Positions 45,222-56,300 of a stretch of DNA of 64,000 nucleotides are shown here, in pieces. Under the pieces are notes generated by a model that was given only the letters and a program-made list of their open reading frames with translations, was not told where the DNA came from and did not search any database. Both the position numbers and the translations under genes were made by a program. The stretch's first letter is position 1; each line of letters begins with the position of its first letter. This stretch comes from CBDAUN01 sp965214875 (GTDB lineage Bacteria > Pseudomonadota > Gammaproteobacteria > Arenicellales > JAJDZL01), in assembly GCA_965214875.1 (NCBI GenBank), contig OZ243980.1:248001-312000 (forward strand), read 5' to 3'.

Positions 45222-46478
45222 CTAGGGCAGCCGTACATCGAATGGATGCACCGACACCATCGTGCCCGCGGTGACATCGCCGCACTCGCGCGGCAAGACG
45301 ATATAGCAGTTGGCTTTGCTCATGGATGTGAGCACTCCCGAGCTTTGGTCGCCGGTGGTGTCGACTTGCGGCTCGCCGTCGCCATCCAGTTGCAAAATCC
45401 CGCGCTGAAACTCCAGCCGGCCAGGATTCTTTTTGATATCCCGCATGCATCGCGCTTTCAATGTCAGGTCGTTCATCTGCGTTGCGCCCGTCATTTTTCG
45501 CAGTGCCGGCAAAACAAACTTTTCAAATGTCACCATGACCGAGACCGGATTGCCGGGCAGTCCGAAGAATCGAGCCTTGCCGATCTTGCCGAATGCCAAT
45601 GGCCGACCCGGCTTGACTGCGACCCGCTTCAAGCTCAGTTCGCCGAGAATCTCCACCGCCTGTTTGACAAAATCATGGTCGCCTACCGACGCGCCCGCAG
45701 AACTGATGATGATGTCTGCGTAACTTGCAGCATTTTTCAGCGTTGCCACGGTCTGTTCAAGATCGTCTTTCACAACGCCGAGATCGATCGGCTGGGCACC
45801 GGCGTGCGTAAGCAAGCCGAATAGCGTATAGCGATTGCTATCGTAGACATCGCCGGGACGTAGCGATTCTTCGATGCCGCGCAATTCGTCACCAGTCGAG
45901 AAAAATGCGGCTACAGGCTGACGATAGACGGACAATTCCGCCTTGCCTAAAGATGCCAGCATGCCAAGTTCGGCAACCCCGATCGTTTGGCCGGCTTTGA
46001 CCGCGATTGCCCCGCGCGATATGTCATCGCCGGCGTTGCGGATGTACTGATCGGCAACTTGCTTGCCGTTGAACGTTACCCGGTCATCATGAACTTCACA
46101 GTTCTCTTGCATGACCACGGTGTCAAGGCAATCGGGCACAACTGCGCCAGTCAGCACGCGAATGCACTCGTCATCAGCGACTTCACCTTGATACGGGCTG
46201 CCAGCTGCCGAAATTCCGACTAGCTTCAAGCGGGCAGGATCGCTTTGCAGTGATTCGATGCGGCACGCATAGCCATCCATCGCTGAGTTTCGATGGGCCG
46301 GGACATCCGCCCCGGCGGTGACATGCTCGGCTGCGATGCGGTTCAGGGCATCGCGAATCGCCACCTTGTGCGAACCGTCGATTGTCTCTGTCGCTGCGAG
46401 GATGGATTGCAGCGCTTCGTGATAGGGCACTGGCCCGGGTCGAGAGGCATTGCCTCCTTTGGCGCGGTCGACTGCCAT
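45222..46478 (-). CDS. moeA: Molybdopterin molybdotransferase
   Basis: Inserts molybdate into adenylated molybdopterin. The 418-residue protein has PAHRNSAMDGYACR, ISRGAIAVKAGQTIGVAELG, FFSTGDELRG, ISSAGASVGDHDFVKQ, GLPGNPVSVMVTFEKF and a C-terminal domain IV. ATG 46478 lies five bases after the moaC stop; the open frame extends to 46499 inside moaC. Co-oriented with moaC as a two-gene unit. Confidence 0.94.
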   Translation of the reverse strand: MAVDRAKGGNASRPGPVPYHEALQSILAATETIDGSHKVAIRDALNRIAAEHVTAGADVPAHRNSAMDGYACRIESLQSDPARLKLVGISAAGSPYQGEVADDECIRVLTGAVVPDCLDTVVMQENCEVHDDRVTFNGKQVADQYIRNAGDDISRGAIAVKAGQTIGVAELGMLASLGKAELSVYRQPVAAFFSTGDELRGIEESLRPGDVYDSNRYTLFGLLTHAGAQPIDLGVVKDDLEQTVATLKNAASYADIIISSAGASVGDHDFVKQAVEILGELSLKRVAVKPGRPLAFGKIGKARFFGLPGNPVSVMVTFEKFVLPALRKMTGATQMNDLTLKARCMRDIKKNPGRLEFQRGILQLDGDGEPQVDTTGDQSSGVLTSMSKANCYIVLPRECGDVTAGTMVSVHPFDVRLP

Positions 46479-46483
46479 TGCAA

Positions 46484-46960
46484 CTAGGGCCGGACCCACT
46501 CGCCTGAGCGTCCGCCGGACTTTCGCTTAAGATGCACGGACTGGATTTCCATTGCGCGGTCGGCCGATTTGCACATGTCGTAGATGGTCAAAAGCGCCAC
46601 CTGCACCGCATTGAGCGCTTCCATCTCAACGCCTGTTCGATCGCGCGTTTCCACAACCGCATCGCAGGCCACGCAACCGTCATCGGGCCGGCATTCGAAT
46701 TCCACTCCGACATGCGTCAATGACAGCGGGTGGCAAAGCGGGATAAGCTCTGAGGTGCGCTTGGCGGCCATGATGCCGGCGATTCGCGCCACCGAAAGAA
46801 CATCGCCTTTTTTGGCCGTTCCGTCCATCACGGATTGGAGCGTGTCTCGGTTCATCGAGATGCGCCCGTGCGCGACAGCGCGCCGAGCGGTGGTCGTTTT
46901 ATCGCTCACATTGACCATGTGCGCTTCGCCGCGCTCATTGAAGTGTGTGAATTCAGTCAT
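46484..46960 (-). CDS. moaC: Cyclic pyranopterin monophosphate synthase accessory protein
   Basis: Acts with MoaA in forming precursor Z. The 158 residues include VSDKTTTARRAVAHGRISMN, AARIAGIMAAKRTSELIPLC with HPLSLTHV, and GVEMEALNAVQVALLTIYDM with the CKSADR end. Start ATG 46960 fits the family. Divergent from moeB, sharing a 50-base promoter region. Confidence 0.95.
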   Translation of the reverse strand: MTEFTHFNERGEAHMVNVSDKTTTARRAVAHGRISMNRDTLQSVMDGTAKKGDVLSVARIAGIMAAKRTSELIPLCHPLSLTHVGVEFECRPDDGCVACDAVVETRDRTGVEMEALNAVQVALLTIYDMCKSADRAMEIQSVHLKRKSGGRSGEWVRP

Positions 46961-47010
46961 TAGGATTCAGACAATGAAGAACTGATGGGCATCATGATAA
47001 ACTTGTTTCT

Positions 47011-47754
47011 ATGGATGATTCCACACTATTGCGCTACAACCGCCAGATTATGCTGCCTGCAATCGGCATTGAAGGCCAGCAGGCAATGCTCGATTCGACG
47101 GTGCTTCTGATCGGCTTAGGCGGGCTTGGCTCACCGGTATCGATGTATTTGGCGGCGAGCGGAGTCGGGCGGCTGATAGTCAACGATTTCGACGATGTGG
47201 AGCTTTCAAATCTTCAGCGTCAAATCATTCATGACAGCGACAGCGTCGGGGCCGCGAAAGTGGAGTCCGCTGTTCGCAACTTGACGCGTCTGAACCCGCA
47301 GGTCGACATCACCGGAATCAATGGCAAGATGTCGGATGAAGAGTTGGATGGCCACGTCAAGGCTGCTGACGTGGTTGTCGATGCGACCGATAATTTCGGT
47401 ATTCGATACGCCTTGAACAAAGCTTGCCTGAAACACGGAACCTATCTGGTCTGCGGCGCCGTGATCCGAATGGAAGGGCAGGTGTCGGTCTATCGTCCAG
47501 GAAGCGGCGATTCGCCTTGCTTTCGGTGTCTGTATGCGCCGGACGATGAACCGCATGAACGCTGCAGCGAGACCGGAGTGCTCGGGCCTGTAGCTGGAGC
47601 GGTGGGCTGCATGCAGGCGATCGAGGCACTTAAAATTATCACTGGAGTTGGCCGCACGCTGGTTGGAAGGCTGTTGCTGTTCGATGCAGCGCAGGCGCAG
47701 TGGCAAGAGATTCGCCTCGCGAGGCGGGCAGATTGTCCTGTTTGCGGCGTGTAG
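47011..47754 (+). CDS. moeB: Molybdopterin-synthase adenylyltransferase (MoeB/ThiF family)
   Basis: Adenylates the MoaD tail. The 247-residue E1-like protein has LLIGLGGLGSPVSMYLAASG, DFDDVELSNLQRQIIH and two zinc CxxC pairs (CFRCLY, CPVCGV). The single-domain form without rhodanese is typical of MoeB/HesA. Clustering with moaC and moeA, and the MoaD at 37.9 kb, support the cofactor role rather than thiamine synthesis. It is not part of the 12.7-17.8 kb conjugation operon. Confidence 0.9.
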   Translation: MDDSTLLRYNRQIMLPAIGIEGQQAMLDSTVLLIGLGGLGSPVSMYLAASGVGRLIVNDFDDVELSNLQRQIIHDSDSVGAAKVESAVRNLTRLNPQVDITGINGKMSDEELDGHVKAADVVVDATDNFGIRYALNKACLKHGTYLVCGAVIRMEGQVSVYRPGSGDSPCFRCLYAPDDEPHERCSETGVLGPVAGAVGCMQAIEALKIITGVGRTLVGRLLLFDAAQAQWQEIRLARRADCPVCGV

Positions 47755-47796
47755 GCAATCCGGGTCGAATGACCAACCCGCAAAATCAGGAATGCT

Positions 47797-48381
47797 ATGG
47801 TTTTAACTAAATCTTCGATGCTCGAGCTTGGTGCCGAAATGCCTCGATTTTCTCTTCCGAACATGAATCGCAATGCTGGCGATAAAATGGTTTCGGATCA
47901 ATCTTTGCGCGATTCGCCCGCGATTTTGGTGGCATTCATATGCAACCATTGCCCGTATGTCGTTCACATCAAGAGGGCGTTTTCGATGTTTGCCGAAGAA
48001 TATGCCGGCAAGGGCATGGCGGTAGTGGCAATCAACTCGAACGACCGGCTTGCGTACCCGGCGGACAGTCCCGACAAGATGAGTCAGGATGCCAAGCGTT
48101 TCGGGTACAGGTTTCCCTACCTGCATGACGAATCGCAGCTGACGGCCAGCGAGTTCCATGCAACATGCACGCCGGACTTCTATCTTTACGATTCGAGAGG
48201 ACGATTGGCATATCGCGGCCAATTTGACAGCAGCCGTCCCAACAGCGGCATCGAGGTCACCGGTGCCGATCTTCGCGCGGCGGCAGATGCGGTTTTGACC
48301 GGCGGCCGGGTCTCTGTCGATCAAAGGCCGAGCGTCGGCTGCAGCATCAAGTGGAAGCTTGGCATGAATCCGGATGGCTAG
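47797..48381 (+). CDS. Thioredoxin-fold redox protein (AhpC/TSA-like)
   Basis: A 194-residue protein with the thioredoxin-like active site ICNHCPYVVHIKR and a CTPDFYLYDSRGRLAYRGQF block. There is no signal peptide, so it is cytoplasmic. Peroxidase or disulfide exchange is possible. AGGA precedes ATG 47797. Follows moeB by 42 bases. Confidence 0.86.
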   Translation: MVLTKSSMLELGAEMPRFSLPNMNRNAGDKMVSDQSLRDSPAILVAFICNHCPYVVHIKRAFSMFAEEYAGKGMAVVAINSNDRLAYPADSPDKMSQDAKRFGYRFPYLHDESQLTASEFHATCTPDFYLYDSRGRLAYRGQFDSSRPNSGIEVTGADLRAAADAVLTGGRVSVDQRPSVGCSIKWKLGMNPDG

Positions 48382-48455
48382 CTCATGGCAAGACATGCGA
48401 TGCTTGAGGCGTGTCGCAAGGTCTCGGGTTGCCCTGGCGAAAGGTTTGGAGCAAT

Positions 48456-49625
48456 ATGGAACTTGATGCGATTAACTCCTCGATCTCTTTGATCTATTGC
48501 GGAGCCGCAGTGCTGGCGACGCTTGCGCTCTTTGCGCGGCAAGCCTTGCCGGTTGTGTACGTTCTGCTGGGTGCGGCCATTGGTCCAGGAGGCTTCGGAC
48601 TGATTCAGAATATTGCGCTGATCGATGACATCGCGCATATCGGAATCGTCTTTCTGCTATTCCTGCTGGGACTGGACCTGTATCCGCAAAAGCTGATCAG
48701 CCTTTTCAAGACGGTCTCATGGGTTGCGGTGGCAAGCTTTGCGGTATTTGCCGCGGTCGGCTACGGGTTGTCGGCGGCATTCGGATTCAGCGGCATCGAG
48801 GCGGCCATTGCCGGGATCGCGGCGGGTTTTTCCAGCACTATCATCGGTCTGAAGCTGCTGCCGACGACCGTGCTGCATCATCGACATGTCGGGGAACTCG
48901 TCATCGGCGTACTGCTATTGCAGGATGTGATCGCCATCCTTGCTCTAATCGGCATCCAGGCGATTCAGAACATGTCCGATGTGCAGGTCGCCTTTTTGCT
49001 GCCGATCGTTTCAGCCCCGATTTTTGTCGTCGCCGCTTTTTTATTGGAACGCCATATTCTGCGACGACTGATCCTTCGGTTCGAGCAGATAAAGGAATAC
49101 ATCTTTCTGGTCACAATTGCCTGGTGTCTCGGATGCGCGGAGCTGGCATATCTGCTGGGACTGAATCAGGAGATCGGCGCCTTCATTGCGGGCGTTGCTC
49201 TGGCTGCATCGCCGATCTCCCGATATATCGCTGAACGTCTGCATCCGATCCGGGATTTTTTCATGGTGCTGTTCTTTGTCGCTATCGGCGCGCACGTCAA
49301 TTTGAGCGGAATCGGCCAGATTATTGTCCCGGCTCTGGTTCTGGCAGGCATCATGCTGGTATTGAAGCCGCTAGTGCTGAGGCTTCTTCTGGTGCGGGCC
49401 GGTGAATCGAAAAACAACGCTTGGGAGGTCGGCTTCAGGCTCGGCCAAATGAGCGAGTTTTCGTTGCTGGTGGTATTTGTCGCGGCAAATGCGGGATTGA
49501 TCGGAGGGTCGGTCGCAGACTATTTGCTACTGGCCACCGTGCTCACATTCATCGGCTCATCCTATTTTGTAGTGTTGCGGTATCCGACTCCGGTTGCAGT
49601 TTCGGATCGACTCAGACGTGATTGA
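48456..49625 (+). CDS. CPA2-type cation:proton antiporter
   Basis: A 389-residue inner-membrane transporter with about 12 hydrophobic helices: ISLIYCGAAVLATLALFARQ, LLGAAIGPGGFGLIQNI, HIGIVFLLFLLGLDLYP, AGFSSTIIGLKLLPTT and QEIGAFIAGVALAASPISRY resemble KefB/RosB membrane domains. The cytoplasmic TrkA-N domain is missing. ATG 48456 has GGAG before it; the frame from 48411 starts earlier with no homology. Exchanges K+ or Na+ for H+, ion unknown. Confidence 0.87.
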   Translation: MELDAINSSISLIYCGAAVLATLALFARQALPVVYVLLGAAIGPGGFGLIQNIALIDDIAHIGIVFLLFLLGLDLYPQKLISLFKTVSWVAVASFAVFAAVGYGLSAAFGFSGIEAAIAGIAAGFSSTIIGLKLLPTTVLHHRHVGELVIGVLLLQDVIAILALIGIQAIQNMSDVQVAFLLPIVSAPIFVVAAFLLERHILRRLILRFEQIKEYIFLVTIAWCLGCAELAYLLGLNQEIGAFIAGVALAASPISRYIAERLHPIRDFFMVLFFVAIGAHVNLSGIGQIIVPALVLAGIMLVLKPLVLRLLLVRAGESKNNAWEVGFRLGQMSEFSLLVVFVAANAGLIGGSVADYLLLATVLTFIGSSYFVVLRYPTPVAVSDRLRRD

Positions 49626-49650
49626 TTCAAGCCTGGCTGGCGCTGTCGAA

Positions 49651-50523
49651 ATGGGCGCAAAAGCGGTTATCGTCGGAGCTGGCTATGTTGGCGGCCGGCT
49701 GGCAGCCGATCTGGTTTCACGCGGCCATCCGGTCGTTGCGGCAAGGCGTTCGGCGCGGCTTCAAGGCAAAGCGACGGAGGCGGTTCAGCTTGATCTTGAT
49801 CAAGCTTCCGAGGATGCGCGGCTTGATTGCAAGGATTGCGTCGTCTTCTATTTTGTGCCGCCTCAAAGGCAAGGAACCAACGATGCAAGGCTGCAAGCAT
49901 TTTTTACTTTCGTTCTACAGGGAAGCCCGTCCAAATTCGTATTGATCAGCACCACCGGGGTGTATGGTGATTGCGGCGGCAAGTGGGTGGACGAAGCGGC
50001 CAGTTTGCGTCCGTCGACCGATCAGGCGCGGCGGCGAGTCGACTCAGAGCGGCTGTGCCGCCAGTGGTCGCAAGCGGCCGGCGTCGAGTGCGTCGTGCTT
50101 CGCGTGCCGGCGATTTATGGGCCAGGCAGGATTCCGATCAGGCGGCTAAAGGACGGCTTGATTCTGCCCCCGCGCGAGCAATGCGGGTATACCAACCGAA
50201 TCCATGTCGATGACCTCGTGCAGGTCTGCCGGCTTGCTGGCGAATCAGATGCTTCCGGGGTGATCAACGTTTCCGACGGGAGGCCGATGCGAATGATCGA
50301 CTACTTTGAGCTGGTGGCTCAGATCTGGGGTTTGCCGAAACCGAAAACCTCTCGCTCTGCGACGGGCGATGCGAGCGAGCAAATGGCTGCATATTTGCGG
50401 GATTCGCGCAAGATCTGCAATGCGAAGATGCTTGATGTGCTCAAGCCGAATCTGATTTATGCTGATCTGAAACAGGGGCTTTCGATGTGCCGCGATTTTG
50501 AGCAGTCGCAAATCCAGCAATAG
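49651..50523 (+). CDS. NAD(P)-dependent epimerase/dehydratase-like protein (YeeZ-type)
   Basis: A 290-residue Rossmann protein: KAVIVGAGYVGGRLAADLV binds the nucleotide, LISTTGVYGDCGGKWVDEA contains the Thr/Tyr region and RIHVDDLVQVC the C-terminal block. Atypical extended SDR, near YeeZ. Starts 25 bases after the antiporter gene stops; ATG 49651 is selected because homology begins there. Substrate unknown. Confidence 0.84.
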   Translation: MGAKAVIVGAGYVGGRLAADLVSRGHPVVAARRSARLQGKATEAVQLDLDQASEDARLDCKDCVVFYFVPPQRQGTNDARLQAFFTFVLQGSPSKFVLISTTGVYGDCGGKWVDEAASLRPSTDQARRRVDSERLCRQWSQAAGVECVVLRVPAIYGPGRIPIRRLKDGLILPPREQCGYTNRIHVDDLVQVCRLAGESDASGVINVSDGRPMRMIDYFELVAQIWGLPKPKTSRSATGDASEQMAAYLRDSRKICNAKMLDVLKPNLIYADLKQGLSMCRDFEQSQIQQ

Positions 50524-50980
50524 CGCAGCGGATGTATTTCATTTTGTCGCGCGGGCGAAACGGCAGGAATCAACGAAATGACTGAAAGTGGCGTTGCACT
50601 ATTCGCCGAAGAACTGAATTTCTCCAACCGGAATAAGGCTAAAATCACGCAAGAGCATGCATTTGACCTTGGCCGCATTCACTTTCCGCCGCAAATCAAG
50701 GAGATTCATTCAACCTGCTCATCAGGCTTCCATTCGTGCGCAGCCCCCTCCCCCTCTCGGAAATCCGCGCCGGGCCGGCCAGACCATATGGACGGGCGAC
50801 AGTCTCGGCATCATGCGCGGCATGGACAGCGCGCCGGCCGGCGGCGCGGCAGCCGGAGCGGAATTCAAGGCTCCCGCGGGGCCTGGGATGATCCGGAAAC
50901 CGCCCGGCCAGGTCGCCGCATCCGCCCTGGCCCCGCGGTCCCGCATCGGCCAGGAAGACCCATCGCCCGCCAATGCCGGC
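50524..50980. other. Gene-poor stretch
   Basis: No gene supported. The plus-strand frame from 50578 (MTESGVALFAEELNFSNRNK) becomes low-complexity, GC-driven sequence and overlaps the antisense of secreted protein C. A G-rich motif (complement of AGCCCCCTCCCCCT, ~50742) is also present near 43850, downstream of the related gene A. Confidence 0.35.
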
Positions 50981-51593
50981 CTACTGGTTGCCGCCGAGTA
51001 AACCGCCCCCTGGTCCGACCCTCGCGCAGCCCTTGCCGCCCATGAACAGGAAGTAGGCCGTGCCTGGAGCCTGGTATTGAGTTGTCGATCCAGAGGGCAG
51101 ATCAAAGGTCTGCACCACCAGCTCGCCGGGGCCCTCGATGGGATTGCCGCGCCGGCGGTTGCTCCAGACATGGGCGCCGGCCTTGGGGCGGACCTCGATG
51201 ATGTTCTCGCCAAGCACGCCGCCGGCCCAGCCGATTCGATTGGCAGCAGGGTCCGTCCAGCTATTATTGTTCGTAGCCGTGGAGCGCCACTCCCAGTCGG
51301 AGAATGCCGTCGGCTGCCGGTATTCACTGGCTGCCTGGATGAAATAACCGGCCACCGGAAAGCTGGCCCGCGTCACGCTGCTGTCGGTGCTCGAGAAGAT
51401 GATCTTCATGCGGCCCGGCGTGGCATGCTCGCCGCAACCGTCCACGACAGGCGAAACCGTGGCTATCCGGACGGTGCATATGCTCTTATTGCAGGTGGTC
51501 TGCGCCTGCGCCGCTCCTGCCGGCAGCAGGAAGCACGCCGTCGCGGCCGCCGCGAGGGCCGTCAGTCTAGCAAGGGGGGGGGGAGCGTGTCAT
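50981..51593 (-). CDS. Secreted protein C with poly-C tract between start and signal peptide
   Basis: ATG 51593 reads MTRS then ten C (plus-strand G-run 51574-51583) and meets TAG. Nine C would give PPLARLTALAAAATACFLLP, AGAAQAQ, a signal peptide, and a ~175-residue exported domain (TTCNKSICTVRIATVSPVVD... to VGPGGGLLGGNQ). The LARLTA signal-peptide start and tract position are shared with proteins A and B, while the mature parts are strongly diverged. Total length would be 203 residues, close to B. Function unknown; the Cys pairs suggest disulfides. In the given state the gene is OFF. Confidence 0.6.
51574..51583. repeat. G10/C10 homopolymer tract
   Basis: Ten G on the plus strand in codons 4-7 of secreted protein C; nine or twelve would restore the signal-peptide frame. 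Confidence 0.85.
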
Positions 51594-51742
51594 GATGCGT
51601 TCCATAATGTCGTCCTCATAGCGGTTGATGGCGTGTCGCCAAAGTGTCGGCCGCGTCTCGGGGGAAGGCGGATTTTCCAATCGAGACACTAGCTTTTTGC
51701 CGCTTATACACTATTTTTGGGAGAATTTCTGAAATTGTTGAA

Positions 51743-52668
51743 CCCCGAAATCCGCGTTAGGGATTTTTGCGAGCGGATTTTCCGCTGAAATCCGAGGCGC
51801 GGGGAGATTCCGGCACTCGCGTCCAGTACGCGGCGCATCAGCGCGCACAGCATGAAGTGGAGCGCGTTGGCGCCGAAGCCGCTGCGAAGCCCGCGGATGC
51901 GATTTTCGGAGTCGTCGCCCCTTCGGTTGCATCAGCAGACCGCCTTGGAATCGCTCCACCGGCAGAGGCTGGTCGCCAGCGCCCGGCAGGCGAAGCCGCC
52001 CTGCGGGCAGTCGAGCTCGAGCTCCTGCCGGCCGGACTTTCGCCTCCGCTGCACGATCACCGCGAACGCTTCGGGCGTGCCGTTCATCGAATGCAGTAGC
52101 CGCGCCGTCCGCTGCGCCTCGCTGATCGAGCTATCGCGCTCGATATAGGGCTGCCACTGCGACTCGTCCAGCGCCCCGGTCTGCCCGGCCACGCTCGCAT
52201 CGAGCTTGGCGCGGATCGCGTAGCCGATGCCATGGTTCGTGAAATGGCTGATGATCCTCGCCTGATACCCCGCCGCGTCGATGCGGGCGCGACGCACCTT
52301 GATGCCCTTGGGCAGCACTCGCTCGCACTGGCGGACGGACTCGAAGTTGCGCGCGTTCGGCGCGGCCGCGCCGCCCCGGAACTCCGCCGCCATGCCGGTC
52401 TCGGCGATGTCAAGGGCGACCTTCCTGCAATGGTGCAGCGTGACCGCAAGCAATCGGCGGTCGGCCAGCGTCAGCGCATGGAGCGCGCGCCGCTAGGCCG
52501 CTTCGCGAAGCCGATTTGTCTTTCGTGGCGGAAATCTTGCAGGATTGGATGCCCGTAAAGCATTGCTCCGGTCGGGCCCGCCCAGCTGGTGAAATGCTCC
52601 TTGATGCAGAAACCCGCATTATGCAAGGCTTTATCCCCTTTTGCAGCCGCCCTAACGCGGTTTTAAGG
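51743..52668 (-). mobile_element. IS1380-type element, internally deleted copy
   Basis: Bounded by CCCCGAAATCCGCGTTAGGG and the complement of CCTTAAAACCGCGTTAGGG, the same ends as the copy at 21529. About 926 bases remain of ~1550. The minus strand keeps the transposase start (CKISATKDKSASRSGLAA) and middle (ARIDAAGYQARIISHFTNHG, GRQELELDCPQGG) but internal parts are missing and frames shift. It supplies the undisrupted site for the IS481 insertion seen in the other copy. Confidence 0.8.
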
Positions 52669-53363
52669 CTTGACCTTCGCGCGCATGTAAATCAAGGCGC
52701 TATGTTGAAGTGGTGAAATCACACTGGCACAGAAGAGAATACACTTGCACTTTTAACGGCAAGCAAGGAGAATCGTCTTGTGACAGATGTCCATAGAACC
52801 AGATCATTCGATGGTATCGAACGAATACAGGGGTGGAACGAAATGCGTTTCGACAATGTCCGTGGATACTAAGGCGTAGCTTGATGAGTGCGGCATTGAG
52901 CCCCACAGTGTGTCCGACTCGTGCGAGGAGTTCATGGAGCGTCCGGCAAAACCTTCCGCCAAGCGCACGGTTGAAGAGTTGCTCAATATCCAATTTTGAG
53001 CGAAATTGAAACCTGCCTTAGTAAAGGCCTTTGAGCTCAAGGTCGACGTGCGAGCCGCTTCGCCCGACAACTCTCCGGTCTATGCGTTCAAGATCAAGCG
53101 CGACTTTAGACAGCGGTGATGTCGCGTGCCATTGATGAACCGAGATTCAGAGAGTATGCGGTTCAGTAGTGGGCCAATCGCTTTTCAGCGCAATTGCTCA
53201 TGCGGGGAGTTGCGCGCTATCAATTGCTTCCGACGATCGTATTTCGGTCGATAGCGATTTGGCGATAAACCAATTTTGGGGCAATCGAATCAATCGCAGC
53301 AAGCTGCAAGGATGCAAATAGGCGCGATGATGATGCCATTTTCAAGCATATGAAGAAGTCAAA
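52669..53363. other. Gene-poor stretch before the giant helicase gene
   Basis: About 700 bases with only short, unrecognised frames on both strands. It follows the IS1380 copy and presumably holds the helicase promoter; no clear -35/-10 pair stands out. Confidence 0.35.
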
Positions 53364-56300
53364 ATGAAAGAAATGTTTGAATGGGTTGCCTGGTATCAGG
53401 ATCTCTCCCAAAGAGTTGCAGAGATTGGGCCCACCGGACTGGAATCAAAATCAAAAGAAATCGATTGGCAAGGCGGGTGGAGTTTTCATGAATTCAAAAG
53501 TCGGTTCGGTTCTGATCTGTTGGACCCGTTCAGTTTCATCAGCCTCGTCACTGCCAATGCGATAGAGACAAAACCGAATGGAATTGCTTTCAAAAGCATC
53601 AGTGAAGCTTTTGGATTGAAGTCTGAGATTTCCGAATTAGGCTTCAAGCATTTGCATATCCCGGCACTAAACAATCAGAGTCCATATTTTTTCGCTAAAG
53701 ACAGGCTCACCGAAAGCAATCCTGACGCACTTTGGAGATTGTTTAGAGAAGCCGTTAAAGGTCTTGATTCGGTAAGCTCGCACAATTTTGAGCAAGCGCT
53801 GCTCATTCCGGATGTCGGCGTAAGGAAGCTGACCGAGTCGCTATATCTGATAAATGCGGCAGATTTTTTGCCGGCTGATGATCAGATTGTGAAATATCGG
53901 TTCAGCAGTTTTAGCGAAGTCCCCCAAAACTCAAGTGACTTTAAATGGGATGCCTACCGGAAATTGACCGGTGAGGCGAGAGATGCTTTTGAAGGATGCG
54001 AATTGTATGAATTCGGCATTCTCGCATGTCTTCAATCTCGAGAAAGTGATCTTGCCGCCCATCTTGGCAATCGTTTCCAAATAGATACCAAAACTGGAGA
54101 CGGAGCAAAGGACCGTTGGGGCAACTTTCTCGAAAACAGCTGGTTCTATGCCGGTGAAGCCAGCTCCCATCTGCAGAAGGCAACAAAAGGGAGCGTGATC
54201 ATTGCGAGGGCTGGGCAAAATCAAGGGCACGGAATTGGAATCGTTTATCAAAATGATTATAGGGACAACGGTTGGAGCGAAGAGGGGAGAGTAGATTTAA
54301 TTTGGCTAAACAAATCCGACGTAAATTTTTCAAAATCACTCGAACTTGAACAGGAGTTCTCTCCCGTTGAACATGGCGATCTAGACAACTTTTCAGAATC
54401 AGAATCGTTTTGTAAAACGCTTGAGCGTTTGGATTCAATTGCTCCGGAAATGAGTCATCCCCGAAAACTGTTCGCTATCCGCATGACGCAAAGCGGTGAA
54501 GTGGGCGATAGCAATCCGACTAAGGGTTTCGACCCGCTTCGCTGCATATCGATTGATCTTGAGGTCGACAAGCATGGTCGTGTCCACAAGCTTGGCGCGA
54601 TTCGAGCGGACACCGGCAAGAGCATTACTTGCTCAGGTTCGGGTTTGAAGGCTGGATGCCGAAGGCTTGCTGACCTCTCCAAGGGTGCTGACTTTGTTCT
54701 CGGACACAATGTCATCGACTTTGACCTTGGGCATTTGCGCGCCATTGAACCCTCATCGCCGCTGCTCGATTTGCCGCCCATCGACACCTTGCGCCTCAGC
54801 CCGTTGTCGTTTCCCAAGAATCCGTATCACAAGCTGGTAAAGCACTATCAGGATGGCCGGCTTCGGCGCGGCCGCTTGAATGACCCTGAACTTGATGCGC
54901 GCATTGCGCTTGATTTGTTTAATGATGAATGCGACGCTCTTTCCAAGGTGCCGCCATCATTGCTTGCTGCATGGCACTGGCTGATTACCCCGCACTACGC
55001 CGATGCCGATGCTGCGCTGGACCGGTTGTTTTCGCTGATCCGGCAAAAGCCCCGTCCGGTACTGGAAGAAGCGCAGCGCGCAATTGAAGAGCAGCTTAAG
55101 GATAGAGCGTGCTCGACCCACTCGGCGGAAGCCATAGAATTGGCCTTTAGCGATGAGGAATATCGCTGGCCTTTAGCCTACGCACTCGCATGGATCACGG
55201 TTTCGGGCGGAAATTCGGTGATGCCGCCTTGGGTGCGACATCAATTCCCCAAGTCCGTAGAACTGGTTCGCCACCTTCGAGACGCAGCCTGTTCCAATCC
55301 GGAATGCGAATGGTGCAGCGAAAACCACAATGCAAAAGCGCAGTTGAAACGCTGGTTCGGTTTCGACAAATTTCGTCCTAAGCCGGTGCAAGATGGCAAG
55401 CCGATGCAGCAGGCCATTGTCGAATCATCATTGGCAAGACATCACACATTCGGCATCTTGCCGACAGGCACTGGAAAATCCTTGTGCTATCAGATTCCAG
55501 CGCTTTCGCGCTACTACAAGACAGGCGAATTGACTGTTGTGATTTCTCCTTTGGTTGCGCTGATGTCCGATCAGGTTCGCGGACTGACAGGCAAGGGCAT
55601 CGATTGCTGCTACACCATCAATGGACTTTTGTCCATGCCGGAGCGCTCCGACGTGCTGGACAAAGTGACGCTGGGCGATGCTGGGATTTTGCTGATCTCG
55701 CCAGAACAGCTTCGGACACGTTCATTGCGCCAAGCCTTGAGCCAGCGTGAAATCGGCATGTGGGTGATCGATGAAGCGCATTGCCTTTCGCGCTGGGGCC
55801 ATGATTTTCGCCCGGATTATCATTACGTCGTTCGCTTCATCAGGCAAACATCTATCGACAAGCCGAAACCTCTGGTGATGTGTCTGACTGCAACTGCAAA
55901 GACCGATGTCATCAACGAAATCATGCGGCATTTCAAGCAAGAGCTGAATGTTGAATTGAGGTTGTTCAATGGCGGCGCCGACCGCAATAATCTTGTTTTT
56001 GATGTCGTGCGCACTTCAGGGTCGACCAAGTTCGATGCAATTTACAAGTTGCTCGGCCAATACTTGTTCAATGGAGCATCGGGCGGCGCCATTGTCTATT
56101 GCGCGACGCGCAAGCAAAGCGAAGACGTTTCTGCGTATTTGAATTCCAAGGGAGTAGAAGCAAGCTTCTTTCATGCAGGACTGCAGCCAGAGACCAAAAA
56201 GGATGTGCAAAAACGATTTACCGAAGGCGAGCTGCGCGTCATTGTGGCGACCAACGCGTTCGGCATGGGTATCGACAAGCCTGATGTGCGACTCGTGGTA

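Noticed and set aside
47011..47754. E1-like protein as part of the ubiquitin-like system
   Set aside because: Its neighbours are moaC and moeA, and a MoaD with a GG tail is in the same window; the molybdopterin role explains it.
50578..51045. Plus-strand frame MTESGVALFAEELNFSNRNK
   Set aside because: After about 55 residues it turns into GC-driven low-complexity sequence antisense to secreted protein C, and no family was recognised.
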